Origin: Natronolimnobius sp. AArcel1
Lineage (GTDB): Archaea; Halobacteriota; Halobacteria; Halobacteriales; Natrialbaceae
DNA: 64,000 nucleotides
Assembly: GCF_011043775.1 (NCBI RefSeq)
Contig: NZ_JAAKXY010000005.1
Location: forward strand, 124,001-188,000
Direction of reading: 5' to 3'
Shown here: one piece after another, positions 9,178 to 18,462 of the stretch
Layout of the letters: the number at the start of each line of letters is the position of its first letter
Position numbering within the stretch: position 1 is the stretch's first letter
The notes under the pieces: generated by a model
Told to the model about the DNA's origin: nothing
The model's input: only the letters and a program-made list of their open reading frames with translations
Databases searched by the model: none
Program-made: the position numbers and the translations under genes

Positions 9178-10587
9178 ATGTTCACTATGACAACGACACT
9201 CACCAATTCGGACACTCGAGCGGACGACGGAGAGCGCGACCAGACCGCCCGCGAATCGTCAGCCGGCGGACGAACGCTGACACACACTAGCGAGGCAATC
9301 TCGCGCGAAGCGACTGTCTGCGTCGTTGGCCTTGGCTACGTTGGCCTCCCGCTTGCAGTCGGGTTCGCACAGTCGAACTACCGCGTGATCGGCTTCGATA
9401 TCGACGAGAACACCGTCGAAACCCTGCAGTCGGGTATCGATACGACGGGAGATCTCTCAAACGAGGCGGTCCGTGATGACGACATCTCGTACACGACGAA
9501 TGCGGGCCAGATCGCCGAGGCCGATTACGTCATCATCACCGTCCCGACGCCAATCGACGACGACGAGCAACCGGATCTCAGCTACGTCGAACAGGCCGGA
9601 CGAACCGTCGGCTCGAGAATGGACCCTGGAACGACTGTTATCCTCGAGTCGACCGTCTACCCAGGAACGACTCGAGAGGTGCTCGTACCGGCGCTCGAAG
9701 CCGCTTCCGACCTCACCGCAGGCGAGGACTTCTTCGTTGGCTACTCGCCAGAACGAGCAACCCCGGGCGACCCTGAGCACGGCCTCTCAGACGTTATCAA
9801 GGTCGTCAGCGGCCAGAACGAGAAAGTGCTCGAGGATGTGGCGACGCTGTATGAGTCAGTTGTCGACGCGGGCGTCCATCGTGCGCCCTCGATCGAGGTC
9901 GCTGAAGCCTGTAAGGTCGTAGAGAACGCCCAGCGCGACGTGAACATTGCGTTCGTCAACGAACTCTCGATGGCGCTCGAGCGACTCGATGTTGACTCGC
10001 ACGCGGTGCTCGAGGCAGCAGGGACGAAGTGGAACTTCCACGACTACCGACCGGGACTGGTCGGTGGCCACTGCATCCCCGTCGACCCGTACTTCCTGGC
10101 CCATCGGTCGGCTCGCGAAGGGTTCGAACCCGACCTCCTTACTACCGGTCGGGCGGTCAACGAGTCAGTCCCTGAGCACATTGCAGAGCTGACGATCAAA
10201 GCACTCAACGACTGCTACAAGACACTTCGAGACAGTCGCGTACTGGTTCTCGGGCTGGCCTACAAGCCGGGCGTCGGCGATATCCGAAGCTCGAAAGTCG
10301 CGGCCGTTGTCGACGAACTGGCTGAGTACGGCGTCGACGTCGAGGGCTTCGATCCGTTCGCAGACAACGAGGCAGTAGAAGCGGCGTTCTCCCTCGAGGC
10401 ACAGGAGACGCTGTCGTTCGATGGCGTCGACGCGGTCTTGCTGGCGACACCCCACGCTGAGTTCGAACAGCTCGATCTCGAGGCCGTCGCGTCCGAACTC
10501 GCGGATCGACCGGCACTAGTCGACGTAACCGGCGCACTCGAGGAAGAGGCTGCAACGACGGCCGGCTTCGTCTATCGGAGGTTGTGA
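9178..10587 (+). CDS. Nucleotide-sugar 6-dehydrogenase (UDP-GlcNAc/ManNAc type, WecC/TviB-like)
   Basis: This family oxidises the C6 hydroxyl of a UDP-sugar to a uronic acid with two NAD+. The 469-residue protein has a dinucleotide-binding motif G-L-G-Y-V-G-L-P-L (about 51-59), then P-T-P-I-D-D-D-E-Q-P-D-L-S-Y, E-S-T-V-Y-P-G-T-T, and the catalytic cysteine Cys299 in G-G-H-C-I-P-V-D-P-Y. The motif G-L-A-Y-K-P-G-V-G-D-I-R-S-S is typical of the UDP-HexNAc dehydrogenase branch. It heads an operon of tightly packed glycosyltransferase genes, so it likely supplies an acidic sugar for a surface glycan. The first about 40 residues are a variable leader; ATG at 9187 is an alternative start. Confidence 0.88.
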   Translation: MFTMTTTLTNSDTRADDGERDQTARESSAGGRTLTHTSEAISREATVCVVGLGYVGLPLAVGFAQSNYRVIGFDIDENTVETLQSGIDTTGDLSNEAVRDDDISYTTNAGQIAEADYVIITVPTPIDDDEQPDLSYVEQAGRTVGSRMDPGTTVILESTVYPGTTREVLVPALEAASDLTAGEDFFVGYSPERATPGDPEHGLSDVIKVVSGQNEKVLEDVATLYESVVDAGVHRAPSIEVAEACKVVENAQRDVNIAFVNELSMALERLDVDSHAVLEAAGTKWNFHDYRPGLVGGHCIPVDPYFLAHRSAREGFEPDLLTTGRAVNESVPEHIAELTIKALNDCYKTLRDSRVLVLGLAYKPGVGDIRSSKVAAVVDELAEYGVDVEGFDPFADNEAVEAAFSLEAQETLSFDGVDAVLLATPHAEFEQLDLEAVASELADRPALVDVTGALEEEAATTAGFVYRRL

Positions 10588-10591
10588 ACCG

Positions 10592-11656
10592 ATGCGCATC
10601 GTCGTCACGATTCAACACCCCGGCCACGTCCACTTCTTTCGCCATCCGATCACGGAGTTAGAAGCACGCGGCCACGAGGTCTTCGTCTTCGCCCGGGAGA
10701 ACGACGTGGCAATCGACCTCCTCGAGGCCTACGACATCGATCACGAGGTGCTGGCCGGCGAGTCGGGCTCGCTGGTCTCGCTGGCGGCGGTGCAAGCCAC
10801 CTACGAGACGCGTCTTCTGGCTCGTGCCCGTCGAATCGATCCGGACGTGATTACGGCAATCGGCGGCGTCGCCGCCGCCCACGTCTCCTCGCTGTTGCGG
10901 GCCAAGAGCCTCGTCTTCTACGATACTGAGCACGCGACGCTCATTACGACACTTGGCTATCCGTTTGCCGACGTGATCTGCACCCCCGAGTGCTACCGTG
11001 AGGACATTGGCACAAAGCAGGTGACGTATCCAGGCTACCACGAACTCGCCTATCTCCACCCTGAGCGGTTCGATCCGGAGCCATCGATCCGTGAGTCAGT
11101 CGGCCTCGAGCCCGACGCGTCGTTCGCCGTTGTTCGACTCAGCAGTTGGGAGGCCTCGCACGACGTTGGCCACGGCGGATTCAACGATCCAAGTGACCTC
11201 ATCAATCGACTCGAGGAAGTCGGACTCGAGGTGTTGCTTTCCGTCGAAGGCGAGCCACCGGCCGAACTCGAGGCGTACCAGTTCTCGACGGCACCCGACC
11301 GAATGCACGACCTGCTTGCTGAGGCCGACGTAGTGTTGAGCGAAGGAGCGACGACGGCGGCAGAGGCTGCCGTTCTCGGTACGCCAGCAGTCTACGTAAA
11401 TCCGCTCTCGCTCGGCTATACGCGAGAACTCGATGCTGAATATGGCCTCCTCTTCGAGTACAGCGGCGAGAATCGCCACGTTCGCGGCCTCGAGCGAGCC
11501 GTCTCGATTGTCGAACACCCAACTGATGAGTGGGAGCGACGACGTGAACGACTGCTCGAGGAGCGCCTCGACGTGACGGCGTTCGTTGTTCGCCAGATTG
11601 AATCACTCGCCCAGCCACAGATGGCCGCCGGAACACCAGCGACGAATCCAGGGTAG
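10592..11656 (+). CDS. DUF354 family protein, glycosyltransferase-like
   Basis: The 354-residue protein starts M-R-I-V-V-T-I-Q-H-P-G-H-V-H-F-F-R and has a GT-B-like layout: N-terminal Rossmann half, then a C-terminal half with L-S-E-G-A-T-T-A-A-E-A-A-V-L-G-T-P-A-V (about 249-268), the donor-binding loop seen in UDP-GlcNAc 2-epimerase/MurG relatives. DUF354 members sit in archaeal polysaccharide clusters. It starts 4 bp after the dehydrogenase stop and ends 2 bp before the next glycosyltransferase, so co-translation is likely. Exact acceptor and donor unknown. Confidence 0.85.
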   Translation: MRIVVTIQHPGHVHFFRHPITELEARGHEVFVFARENDVAIDLLEAYDIDHEVLAGESGSLVSLAAVQATYETRLLARARRIDPDVITAIGGVAAAHVSSLLRAKSLVFYDTEHATLITTLGYPFADVICTPECYREDIGTKQVTYPGYHELAYLHPERFDPEPSIRESVGLEPDASFAVVRLSSWEASHDVGHGGFNDPSDLINRLEEVGLEVLLSVEGEPPAELEAYQFSTAPDRMHDLLAEADVVLSEGATTAAEAAVLGTPAVYVNPLSLGYTRELDAEYGLLFEYSGENRHVRGLERAVSIVEHPTDEWERRRERLLEERLDVTAFVVRQIESLAQPQMAAGTPATNPG

Positions 11657-11658
11657 CT

Positions 11659-12645
11659 ATGAAGGTACTGCAACTGGTTACATCGCCGAGACCGTTCTTC
11701 GAACAGCAAGTCACCGCACTCGAGGAGCGCGGTGTCGAGTGTACAGTCCTCGCCGTACCCGGATCATACGACGGTGACTCCTCGCGCTCGCCGCTCGAGT
11801 ATCTGCGATACTATCCACAGATACTCAAGGCTGTTCGCACGATGGAGTTCGACCTCGTCCACGCCAATTATGGACTCGTCGTTCCGTTTGCATTCACACA
11901 GCCGACGCGGCCACTCGTCACGACCCTGTGGGGAACCGACCTAATGAGCAATCGGACGTGGCTGCGGTCGATGAGTCGATTCGGTGCACGCTATACAGAC
12001 GCGACGATCGTTCCGAGTCCGGCCATGTCCGATGCGCTCGAGACGGACCATGAACTGATTCCCTTCGGTGTCGACACCGAGTTGTTCCGCCCGATTCCAC
12101 AGGCTGAGGCCCGCGAACGTATCGGCTGGGAGACGGATCGCCCGATTGCGCTCTTTCCGTACGACCGCACGCGGTCGGTAAAGGACTTCCCGCGAGCGAC
12201 ACGGCTCGTCGACGAAGCCGAGACTGATCTCGATATTCGACCCATCTCTGGCGTCGACCACGCAACGATGCCGTACTACATGAACGCCAGCGACGTCCTG
12301 TTGCTCACCTCGCGGCGTGAAAGCGGCCCGATGGTGATCAAGGAAGCTGCGGCGTGTCAGCTCCCGGTCGTCTCGACCGACGTCGGCTTCGTTCGCGAAA
12401 CGCTTGCAGACGTAGACAACTGCGTCGTCAGCGACGCAGATGCTGAGTTGATCGCCGGCCTCGAGCGAATCATTTCAGGCAGCGGCCGGACGAACGGCCG
12501 CGACGTAATCGACGACTTGAGCCTCGAGGAGATGGGCGACCAACTGCTCGAAGTGTATCAGACCGTGCTCGAACGCCGCGCTGGTGGCGAGCCGGACGAA
12601 GCGAACGAGAGACACCACCAGACCGAGGTGGACCATGGTGTATAG
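11659..12645 (+). CDS. Glycosyltransferase family 4
   Basis: The 328-residue GT-B enzyme opens M-K-V-L-Q-L-V-T and has the GT4 C-terminal signature: V-L-L-L-T-S-R-R-E-S-G-P-M-V-I-K-E-A-A-A-C-Q-L-P-V-V-S-T (about 213-240), where the Glu contacts the nucleotide sugar. The middle motif V-D-T-E-L-F-R-P is also typical. It likely adds one sugar to a lipid-linked glycan at the cytoplasmic face. It is 2 bp from the gene before it and overlaps the membrane protein gene after it. Confidence 0.9.
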   Translation: MKVLQLVTSPRPFFEQQVTALEERGVECTVLAVPGSYDGDSSRSPLEYLRYYPQILKAVRTMEFDLVHANYGLVVPFAFTQPTRPLVTTLWGTDLMSNRTWLRSMSRFGARYTDATIVPSPAMSDALETDHELIPFGVDTELFRPIPQAEARERIGWETDRPIALFPYDRTRSVKDFPRATRLVDEAETDLDIRPISGVDHATMPYYMNASDVLLLTSRRESGPMVIKEAAACQLPVVSTDVGFVRETLADVDNCVVSDADAELIAGLERIISGSGRTNGRDVIDDLSLEEMGDQLLEVYQTVLERRAGGEPDEANERHHQTEVDHGV

Positions 12646-14623
12646 AAAACTGGCCGACGCTCGGCCGTTTCGGCTGGATACGGTCGCTGCACTCCTTGGG
12701 CTCACGATTGCAATCGGGTTGCTCCCGCTGCAGTTGCTTGCCTCGCAGGTGTATCTCAACACCGTCCCGATTGTTCTCGGGACGGCCTGTGGGTTGTACC
12801 TCCTCTCGCTGTACCAGGAAGATGAGGCCGGGACAGTTCCGACACTTCCCTCGAGCGTGGCGATGGCACTGCCAGGGATTGTGCTGGCGGCGACCGCGGG
12901 ACTCGTGGCCATTGTCATCGTTCAGGAGACGCGGACGCCGCTGTTTTTCGCAGCAGCGAGCCTCGTCGCGACGACGATCGTCGGCCAGATTTTCTTCACC
13001 AGTGACGACGACTTCCATCCCGGCGTCCTGGTCCTTCAGATCGTCCTGTTCGCGTTCGTCTTCCGCTTTACGGCACTGTATGCGACACCCGGCTACATTG
13101 GAATCGATATCTGGACGCACGCAGAACTCACAGAGGCGATTCTACTCGAGGAGTCCCTGAGTGGCATTGCGGACGATAAACACTACGCAGCGCCGTTCTA
13201 TCACCTGTTGGTCGCCGCATCCGCGCTGGTGTACGACGTGCCGATTCGACTTGCAGTCTATCTCTCCGTCGGTCTCGTGATGCCATTATCAGTCCTGCTG
13301 GTCTATGCGACGACAAACCTGCTCGTCCCAGCGCGTTGGGCAACGCTTTCGGCGGCGTGTTATGCCGTCGCCAGCCACGTCACACTGTGGGGACTCCATC
13401 CAATCCCGACCAGTCTCGGCCTCGTCTTCTTCCTCGGGATGCTGTACGCACTCATCCGCGTGATGCGCATCGAGTACACCATCCGTGATTTCTCGCTGTT
13501 GGTCCTGATGAGCGTCGCCGTTGTCCTCACACACCAGGTATCGACGTTCATCATGCTCGTCTTGCTCCTGGCCGCATTCGTCGCCCAACTTGTCTTCGTC
13601 GCCGGCCCGCTCGGGCTCACACGACTCGATACGAGCGTCTTCCGGGCGAAAAAGCCGGTCAACCTCGTCGGCCTCGTCGTCTTCAACATCGGGCTCACCA
13701 TCTTCGCCTGGTCGCTGACGCCCTACCGACAGGATTCGTTCCTCGAGACCATCCTGAGTTTCTTCACCGAAACCCTCGAGGAGAGTGCCGGATTCCTCAA
13801 CATCGCAAGCGGCTCGACCGCGAGCGACGAGCAAGCAGCCGAGGAGGCAGCCACCTCACCAACGCTGCTCGAGCAACTGGTCCCCTACCTCGATATCCTT
13901 GGCTTCCTGTTCTTGCTGGGAGCGACGTTTGTCGGCTGTCTGTACGTCGTCCACCGACGCCGTGCAGAGCAGTCTGTGTTCACCCTGTTGCTCGCCTCGG
14001 CGTTCATGCTCGTGTTCGTCCTCGGATTCCCGATGTTTGGCATCCATAACTTCATCCCGAATCGGTGGTTCGCGTTCCTCTTCGCACCGATGGCGATTCT
14101 AGGCGCAATCGGCCTGCGAACGCTCAGCACGAATCTGAACCCGACAGTCGTCACCGCCGTTCTGTTGGTGTTCGCGCTGGTCTTCCCGGGCGCGATGATT
14201 GTCGCTGCCGAAAGCAACATCGACAATCCGATCTTTGGCGATCAACACGAACGACTTGCCTACGACGAACCCGATCTCGCAGCAGCCAACTCGATCGCCG
14301 ATCTGACGGGGTCGCCCGCCGGCAGTGAGATCCGCCCCGACCAACAACTCCATACGGACCACCCGTATCAGACGGTCATCACACGAACCGGGGCCTATCC
14401 GTCGACGACAACCGCCTCAGTTCCCGAGGATGGCGTGACAGACCACGACTACACGGTCTATCGCTCTGCCCAGTCATCCGATGGCGTCTACTTCACCGAC
14501 GAATACGGCGACAGCCGTATCGATCACATCGACCAGACCCAACTGTGTCGCGCCGACCACGCAACGGTCTACACAAACGGTGACGTGACAATGTGTACGC
14601 CCTCACCCGCCTCGAGTTCGTAG
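12635..14623 (+). CDS. Polytopic membrane protein, GT-C-like
   Basis: About 662 residues with roughly 12-14 hydrophobic segments spread over the first 560, and a soluble C-terminal part of about 110 residues. The loop Y-I-G-I-D-I-W-T-H-A-E-L after the fourth segment has an acidic motif in the place where GT-C glycosyltransferases (PMT/GT39-like) carry their catalytic Asp. That similarity is by pattern only. It overlaps the GT4 stop by 11 nt, so M-V-Y-R-K-L was chosen as start rather than the upstream ATG at 12584. Position in the operon suggests assembly or transfer of the glycan on the outer face. Confidence 0.75.
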   Translation: MVYRKLADARPFRLDTVAALLGLTIAIGLLPLQLLASQVYLNTVPIVLGTACGLYLLSLYQEDEAGTVPTLPSSVAMALPGIVLAATAGLVAIVIVQETRTPLFFAAASLVATTIVGQIFFTSDDDFHPGVLVLQIVLFAFVFRFTALYATPGYIGIDIWTHAELTEAILLEESLSGIADDKHYAAPFYHLLVAASALVYDVPIRLAVYLSVGLVMPLSVLLVYATTNLLVPARWATLSAACYAVASHVTLWGLHPIPTSLGLVFFLGMLYALIRVMRIEYTIRDFSLLVLMSVAVVLTHQVSTFIMLVLLLAAFVAQLVFVAGPLGLTRLDTSVFRAKKPVNLVGLVVFNIGLTIFAWSLTPYRQDSFLETILSFFTETLEESAGFLNIASGSTASDEQAAEEAATSPTLLEQLVPYLDILGFLFLLGATFVGCLYVVHRRRAEQSVFTLLLASAFMLVFVLGFPMFGIHNFIPNRWFAFLFAPMAILGAIGLRTLSTNLNPTVVTAVLLVFALVFPGAMIVAAESNIDNPIFGDQHERLAYDEPDLAAANSIADLTGSPAGSEIRPDQQLHTDHPYQTVITRTGAYPSTTTASVPEDGVTDHDYTVYRSAQSSDGVYFTDEYGDSRIDHIDQTQLCRADHATVYTNGDVTMCTPSPASSS

Positions 14624-14667
14624 AAGAATCACAGCACTTCCCGCTTCGATTCACACCTGCCGAACAC

Positions 14668-14961
14668 TCAGTCCTCGAAGTGGGCTGGCTGTTCGGACGC
14701 AGTCTGTGAACTGTCCACCGAGACGGTACTGTCTTCGACGGAGATACTCACTTCGGGGCCGCTTTCGACCCGAACGACGTACTCTCGATAGTGAAATGTG
14801 ATTTCTACCGGTGTGCTCGAGTCCCCGTCAGGCTGAGCGAGTGCATCTAGTGCCTCTGGGTCGACGACGTGAAACAGTGGTGGAGATAATTCGCTTGGTG
14901 AAACCCCTTCTTTCTGAGCGACTGCCTCGACAACCTGATACGACGGGGCATGTGAATCCAT
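14668..14961 (-). CDS. HalOD1 output-domain protein
   Basis: A 97-residue haloarchaeal family protein made of a single HalOD1 domain: V-V-E-A-V-A-Q-K-E-G-V-S-P-S-E-L-S-P-P-L (about 10-29), then V-V-D-P-E-A-L-D-A-L, and the beta strands V-E-I-T-F-H-Y-R-E-Y-V-V-R-V. HalOD1 domains occur alone or as outputs of two-component regulators, with unknown biochemical role. It converges on the exopolysaccharide operon that ends at 14623. Confidence 0.85.
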   Translation of the reverse strand: MDSHAPSYQVVEAVAQKEGVSPSELSPPLFHVVDPEALDALAQPDGDSSTPVEITFHYREYVVRVESGPEVSISVEDSTVSVDSSQTASEQPAHFED

Positions 14962-15165
14962 TACTTGCCACTGAGGGTGCGATTACGCATAAATATTTGC
15001 CCCAGAGTGAGCAGAATCGCAAACTGAGTCGACAATTGTGTGCAATTCGCATCTTAATAGGCATCGTAGCAGTTCGATGTATCCACAGTCGAAACTACTG
15101 CTCGCTGACGAAGATTCTCGCAGCACGAACGAAGGTTTACACAGATGGCGGGCCTGTACGAAGCT

Positions 15166-15639
15166 ATGAGTGAAGTTGCACTCGACAATGTCGATCGCGG
15201 GATCTTATTCATGTTACAAAAAGATGCCTGAAACATCACGATCGCCGAGATTGCAGCACAGGTCGACGTTGCTGCCAGCACCGTTCGCAACCGTATCGAG
15301 AGCATGGAGGAGACAGGCATCATTGAGGGATACTTCCCGAAGATCGATTACGAGAAGGCGAACTATCCGCTGCATGTACTGTTCGTCTGTAGCGCCCCCG
15401 CTGATGAGCGCGAACAGTTGGCCGCAACTATACTGGACCAGCATGGTGTCGTTGATGTCCGCGAGATGCTCACCAGCAAGCGCAACATCTACGTTGAAGT
15501 CGTCGCCACCGACACCCAAGACTTGACTGAGATCACCAACGAGTTTACGACGACAGGATTCAGTATCGAGTCCTCTGAGATCATTACTAACCACTACACT
15601 CGGCCCTGGGCAGAGTTCGAGTTCGATGATGAGAACTAA
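15166..15639 (+). pseudogene. Lrp/AsnC-family regulator interrupted by an in-frame TGA at codon 22
   Basis: From ATG 15166 the frame reads M-S-E-V-A-L-D-N-V-D-R-G-I-L-F-M-L-Q-K-D-A, then TGA (15229-15231), then N-I-T-I-A-E-I-A-A-Q-V-D-V-A-A-S-T-V-R-N-R-I, a canonical helix-turn-helix, and an RAM-type effector domain ending at 15639. Relatives have Arg at the stop position, so CGA to TGA is the likely change. Initiation at ATG 15304 would give only the 111-residue effector domain without DNA binding. Upstream and downstream parts remain well conserved, so the loss is recent, or it is a base-call error. Confidence 0.7.
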
Positions 15640-15819
15640 TTCAGCTGACCGATTGTCAAATCAGTTGGAGAGAAAGACGCTTTTGCAACTCAGTGCGCCA
15701 AAAGTGCGAAAATCGCAACCAATAAACTGCGTTTCCCGCAACTTTTTTGCGTACTGGAGCCGATTCGTTGGACGAGACAGATGAAGCAGTAACAGACACT
15801 CATCTGTTCCTTGGAAACT

Positions 15820-16173
15820 ATGACCATCCATTCGCCACGCGATTCGACTATTCACCGAGAGCGTGCGACACTTGACGACCTCTTCGAGGTACTCAGCAAG
15901 CCCATTCGACGCTGTATCCTGACCATGCTTGCCGACGCGAACCCAAGAGACGAACCCTCGTTCAGTCCACGTGACTTTACTTCCACCGAGCAACGCGAAG
16001 ATATCATGGCACGGCTGCACCACACTGACCTCCCGAAACTCGACGATGCGGGATTTATCGAGTGGGAACCTGATTCAAAGACGATCACGCGTGGGCCGCG
16101 CTTCGATGAAGTCGAACCGCTGATAACGCTGCTGACCGACAACCAAGATGAGCTTCCAGCAGGGTGGCCCTAA
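15820..16173 (+). CDS. DUF7344-like winged-helix protein
   Basis: The 117-residue protein has an ArsR-like winged helix: L-D-D-L-F-E-V-L-S-K-P-I-R-R-C-I-L-T-M-L (about 19-38), then H-H-T-D-L-P-K-L-D-D-A-G-F-I-E-W-E (about 66-82). This is the haloarchaeal pattern in which a helical 'L-x-N-x-R-R' segment is followed by an H-x-x-L-P-K-L recognition region. It has no membrane segment. A TTG nine bases upstream is in frame, but ATG is preferred. Probably a small transcription regulator; target unknown. Confidence 0.75.
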   Translation: MTIHSPRDSTIHRERATLDDLFEVLSKPIRRCILTMLADANPRDEPSFSPRDFTSTEQREDIMARLHHTDLPKLDDAGFIEWEPDSKTITRGPRFDEVEPLITLLTDNQDELPAGWP

Positions 16174-16247
16174 GCTGCCGCAACCGCCTGAAAATTCAGG
16201 TAATCAAAGAACTGGATTAAGAGAGTCGATTTGACGGAGCAAGACGA

Positions 16248-16883
16248 CTAGAAGAGTTCGTCAAGTGGCCGGTCTGCACCAGCTTCAGTCTCGGTATCTT
16301 GAGGCGGCTCAATGGGGGGCGCATCAAAGAGTCGGTCACCCTGTTCTCGAGCAGCGAGCGCATCATCGATAGCGTCCGCCGTTTCGCTATCTATGTATGG
16401 AATCTCGAGGGCTCCACGAACGCTCTCCGGCAGGGCTGGTCGGGGCGCATCCTGATGCCGTTCAATTTTGGCGGTGAGATAGAGATTTTCCTGAAGGGCA
16501 CGCAGAACCGGGACGTACCGCAGGTAGTGATACTCATCTAAGAGAGTGATTCCGTAGCTGGTTACTCCCCAAAACTCTCGTGGATCGTTATGTTCAGCCT
16601 CGTCGCCACGGTATGTGTACTTCGACATCACCTGCTTCTCTGCAAGTCGGTCGAGATGTTCGCGGATGGTGGAGCGGTTCTTGGGTACGAGGTACTCGAG
16701 TTCGTCAAGCGTCGCTAGGTGTGTCGGATGGCCAAGCACGGCTTGGATAATATGATAGCGGGTTTCCTGAGTGAGAAATTGGTGTGCCCGTCTCTGTTTC
16801 TCGATCGGCAAGACGTCGTCACCCCCAAAGGGATCTGTCCCGCTGCCGAGCGGGTTTTGTGGGTCCCCCGTGCTATTGCTCAT
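16248..16883 (-). CDS. Winged-helix transcriptional regulator
   Basis: 211 residues. An N-terminal Gly/Asp-rich leader precedes a winged helix (about 30-100): A-H-Q-F-L-T-Q-E-T-R-Y-H-I-I-Q-A-V-L-G-H-P, then L-V-P-K-N-R-S-T-I-R-E-H-L-D-R-L and a wing V-M-S-K-Y-T-Y-R-G. The C-terminal part (about 108-185) is predicted helical and may dimerise or bind a ligand. Divergent from the uncharacterised gene at 16998, with 114 bp between them, so it may regulate that gene. Confidence 0.78.
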   Translation of the reverse strand: MSNSTGDPQNPLGSGTDPFGGDDVLPIEKQRRAHQFLTQETRYHIIQAVLGHPTHLATLDELEYLVPKNRSTIREHLDRLAEKQVMSKYTYRGDEAEHNDPREFWGVTSYGITLLDEYHYLRYVPVLRALQENLYLTAKIERHQDAPRPALPESVRGALEIPYIDSETADAIDDALAAREQGDRLFDAPPIEPPQDTETEAGADRPLDELF

Positions 16884-16997
16884 ACGTATTTGTTCCGTCT
16901 CAACTCATGTAACTGTTCGGGCAATAGAGGTTGGGTTTGTCGGATATTTCCAACCTGGGAATGAATCTTTAAGTCGAACACATATGTAGTCGTGAAC

Positions 16998-17837
16998 ATG
17001 AGTGATTCACGAGTACCGCGAAATTCATACGTGGTCTATCGGGCTGTCAGCCGGATTTTCGAGGGGATCAACTCTCCACCACAAGGGGACTATCACGAGG
17101 TCGTACGGTATATGAACGAAGAACTCCCGCGGTTTGAACAGGCAGATAGTAGCTACCTGGTTCTTGGAAGTTATCGCAGTGGGTACGGACGGCGCCTTCG
17201 AGAGTTTGCTAATTGTCTCAATATGCCAACAAACGCAGAAGCAATCGTCCTGGGAGATACAACGAACCTGGAGACCGAAGTCATTCCTGAGTTTGACATA
17301 AAGATTAATTTGCTCGGTGAGGCGGCAGATTATATCGCTGGTGTATATGAAAAAGAAGACGGTGGTGAGAGCCCAGAACTCGGGATCATCAGGGCGCTTT
17401 TTGTGACTAAAACCTCCATATTCCCACGCGATTATACTGGCCTGACCCACGAAAGTGTAGAGACCCGAGAAGATGTTATTCAGGCCGCTCTGGCGGTCTA
17501 CTACGCTGATTTCGGTCAAACTGAGAGTGAGCAAGAAGTCGCGGAAAAGAAGAAAGCCGAACTCGCTTCACTACTGACAATAGCACAAGCGGAAGGTATT
17601 GAGATCAGCGAGCGGGAACTCACAGATATCATCAAAGAGCGCCAGAGCAGAATCGATGAGCCTCCGGCCGAATATAGCTGGGTTCATCTGAGCTTCTTTA
17701 AACGGTTTGAGTCAATGGATCAGTGCCACCCCTGGACGACAATGGCAGAACTGCGAGACCTCGCTGACGAGATGCCAGGACCAGAACGCCCACGATGGGA
17801 AACTGAATTCGACGTAGAGATGGTTCGCGACCAGTGA
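16998..17837 (+). CDS. Uncharacterised protein
   Basis: The 279-residue protein is not one I recognise. The first half has the look of an alpha/beta domain (Y-L-V-L-G-S-Y-R-S-G-Y-G-R-R-L-R-E-F-A-N-C-L at about 53-74). The middle is charged and helical with a possible coiled coil (A-E-K-K-K-A-E-L-A-S-L-L at about 178-189). The tail carries W-V-H-L-S-F-F-K-R-F. GC content is lower than in its neighbours. A TATA-like CTTTAA at 16968-16973 lies 27 nt upstream of ATG 16998, which supports a leaderless start there rather than at the GTG two codons earlier. Divergent from a winged-helix gene. Confidence 0.7.
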   Translation: MSDSRVPRNSYVVYRAVSRIFEGINSPPQGDYHEVVRYMNEELPRFEQADSSYLVLGSYRSGYGRRLREFANCLNMPTNAEAIVLGDTTNLETEVIPEFDIKINLLGEAADYIAGVYEKEDGGESPELGIIRALFVTKTSIFPRDYTGLTHESVETREDVIQAALAVYYADFGQTESEQEVAEKKKAELASLLTIAQAEGIEISERELTDIIKERQSRIDEPPAEYSWVHLSFFKRFESMDQCHPWTTMAELRDLADEMPGPERPRWETEFDVEMVRDQ

Positions 17838-17883
17838 CATCCTTTGTGCCGTTCACAGCGGGTGAGGGCGCCACTTCGAGTAC

Positions 17884-18462
17884 TTACTCGAGTCGAGAGC
17901 GGAGTGCGTGCCAGCAGTCACTGGCGAGTGGGGCACCGTCGTATAGCCAGAGGGCACTCACGGCAAGCACAATAGTGAGTTGCACGAGAGCGGCCTCGGA
18001 GAGACCGCCGCTCACGAGTTGATTGAGATACCGAACGAAGTAGACAACGAAATGATCGAGGAAGCCGCCGTGATCGTGGGCTGGCGGCGATTCGAGCGGC
18101 CAGAGGATCACGCGTAACTCCGGGTCGCGACCCATACGCATCGGGTTGAGGACATCGGTGATAAGATGGGAGAGGTACGCCAGCGAAAACGCCCCTGTTA
18201 GGAGTCGACCGTCTGGAATGCGGTCCATCATCGCAAACACGGCAAGACAGACGACTGGAAACACAAAAATCGAATGCCCGATTGCATAGCCGGTCTCGGT
18301 GATACCGAACGTCCATGCGAGGGGCTTATCGATCAGATCGGGAAGCTGTGAGCCAACGACAACGGCTATTGTTTCTCGAGTTGTGGGCGGTCGCCGCCAG
18401 GTAACGTGGACCAGCAGCGAATACAGCACGTACGCGAAAATGAGGTGCTCCCACGGCCACAT
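17884..18462 (-). CDS. YdjM-like membrane-bound metal-dependent hydrolase family protein
   Basis: 192 residues with about four to five membrane segments. The family motif is visible: H-L-I-F-A-Y near the N-terminus, S-Q-L-P-D-L-I-D-K-P (about 38-47), G-H-S-I-F (about 62-66), and L-S-H-L-I-T-D-V-L-N-P (about 96-106). These His and Asp residues are the putative metal ligands of the DUF457/YdjM family, whose substrate is unknown. Its start codon overlaps the stop of the DUF1616 gene (TAATG), so the two are translated as a pair. Confidence 0.82.
   Translation of the reverse strand: MWPWEHLIFAYVLYSLLVHVTWRRPPTTRETIAVVVGSQLPDLIDKPLAWTFGITETGYAIGHSIFVFPVVCLAVFAMMDRIPDGRLLTGAFSLAYLSHLITDVLNPMRMGRDPELRVILWPLESPPAHDHGGFLDHFVVYFVRYLNQLVSGGLSEAALVQLTIVLAVSALWLYDGAPLASDCWHALRSRLE

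Noticed and set aside
15229-15231. TGA as a selenocysteine or pyrrolysine-type recoding site
   Set aside because: Haloarchaea have no known selenocysteine use, pyrrolysine uses TAG, and the position is an Arg in relatives; a CGA to TGA change explains it.
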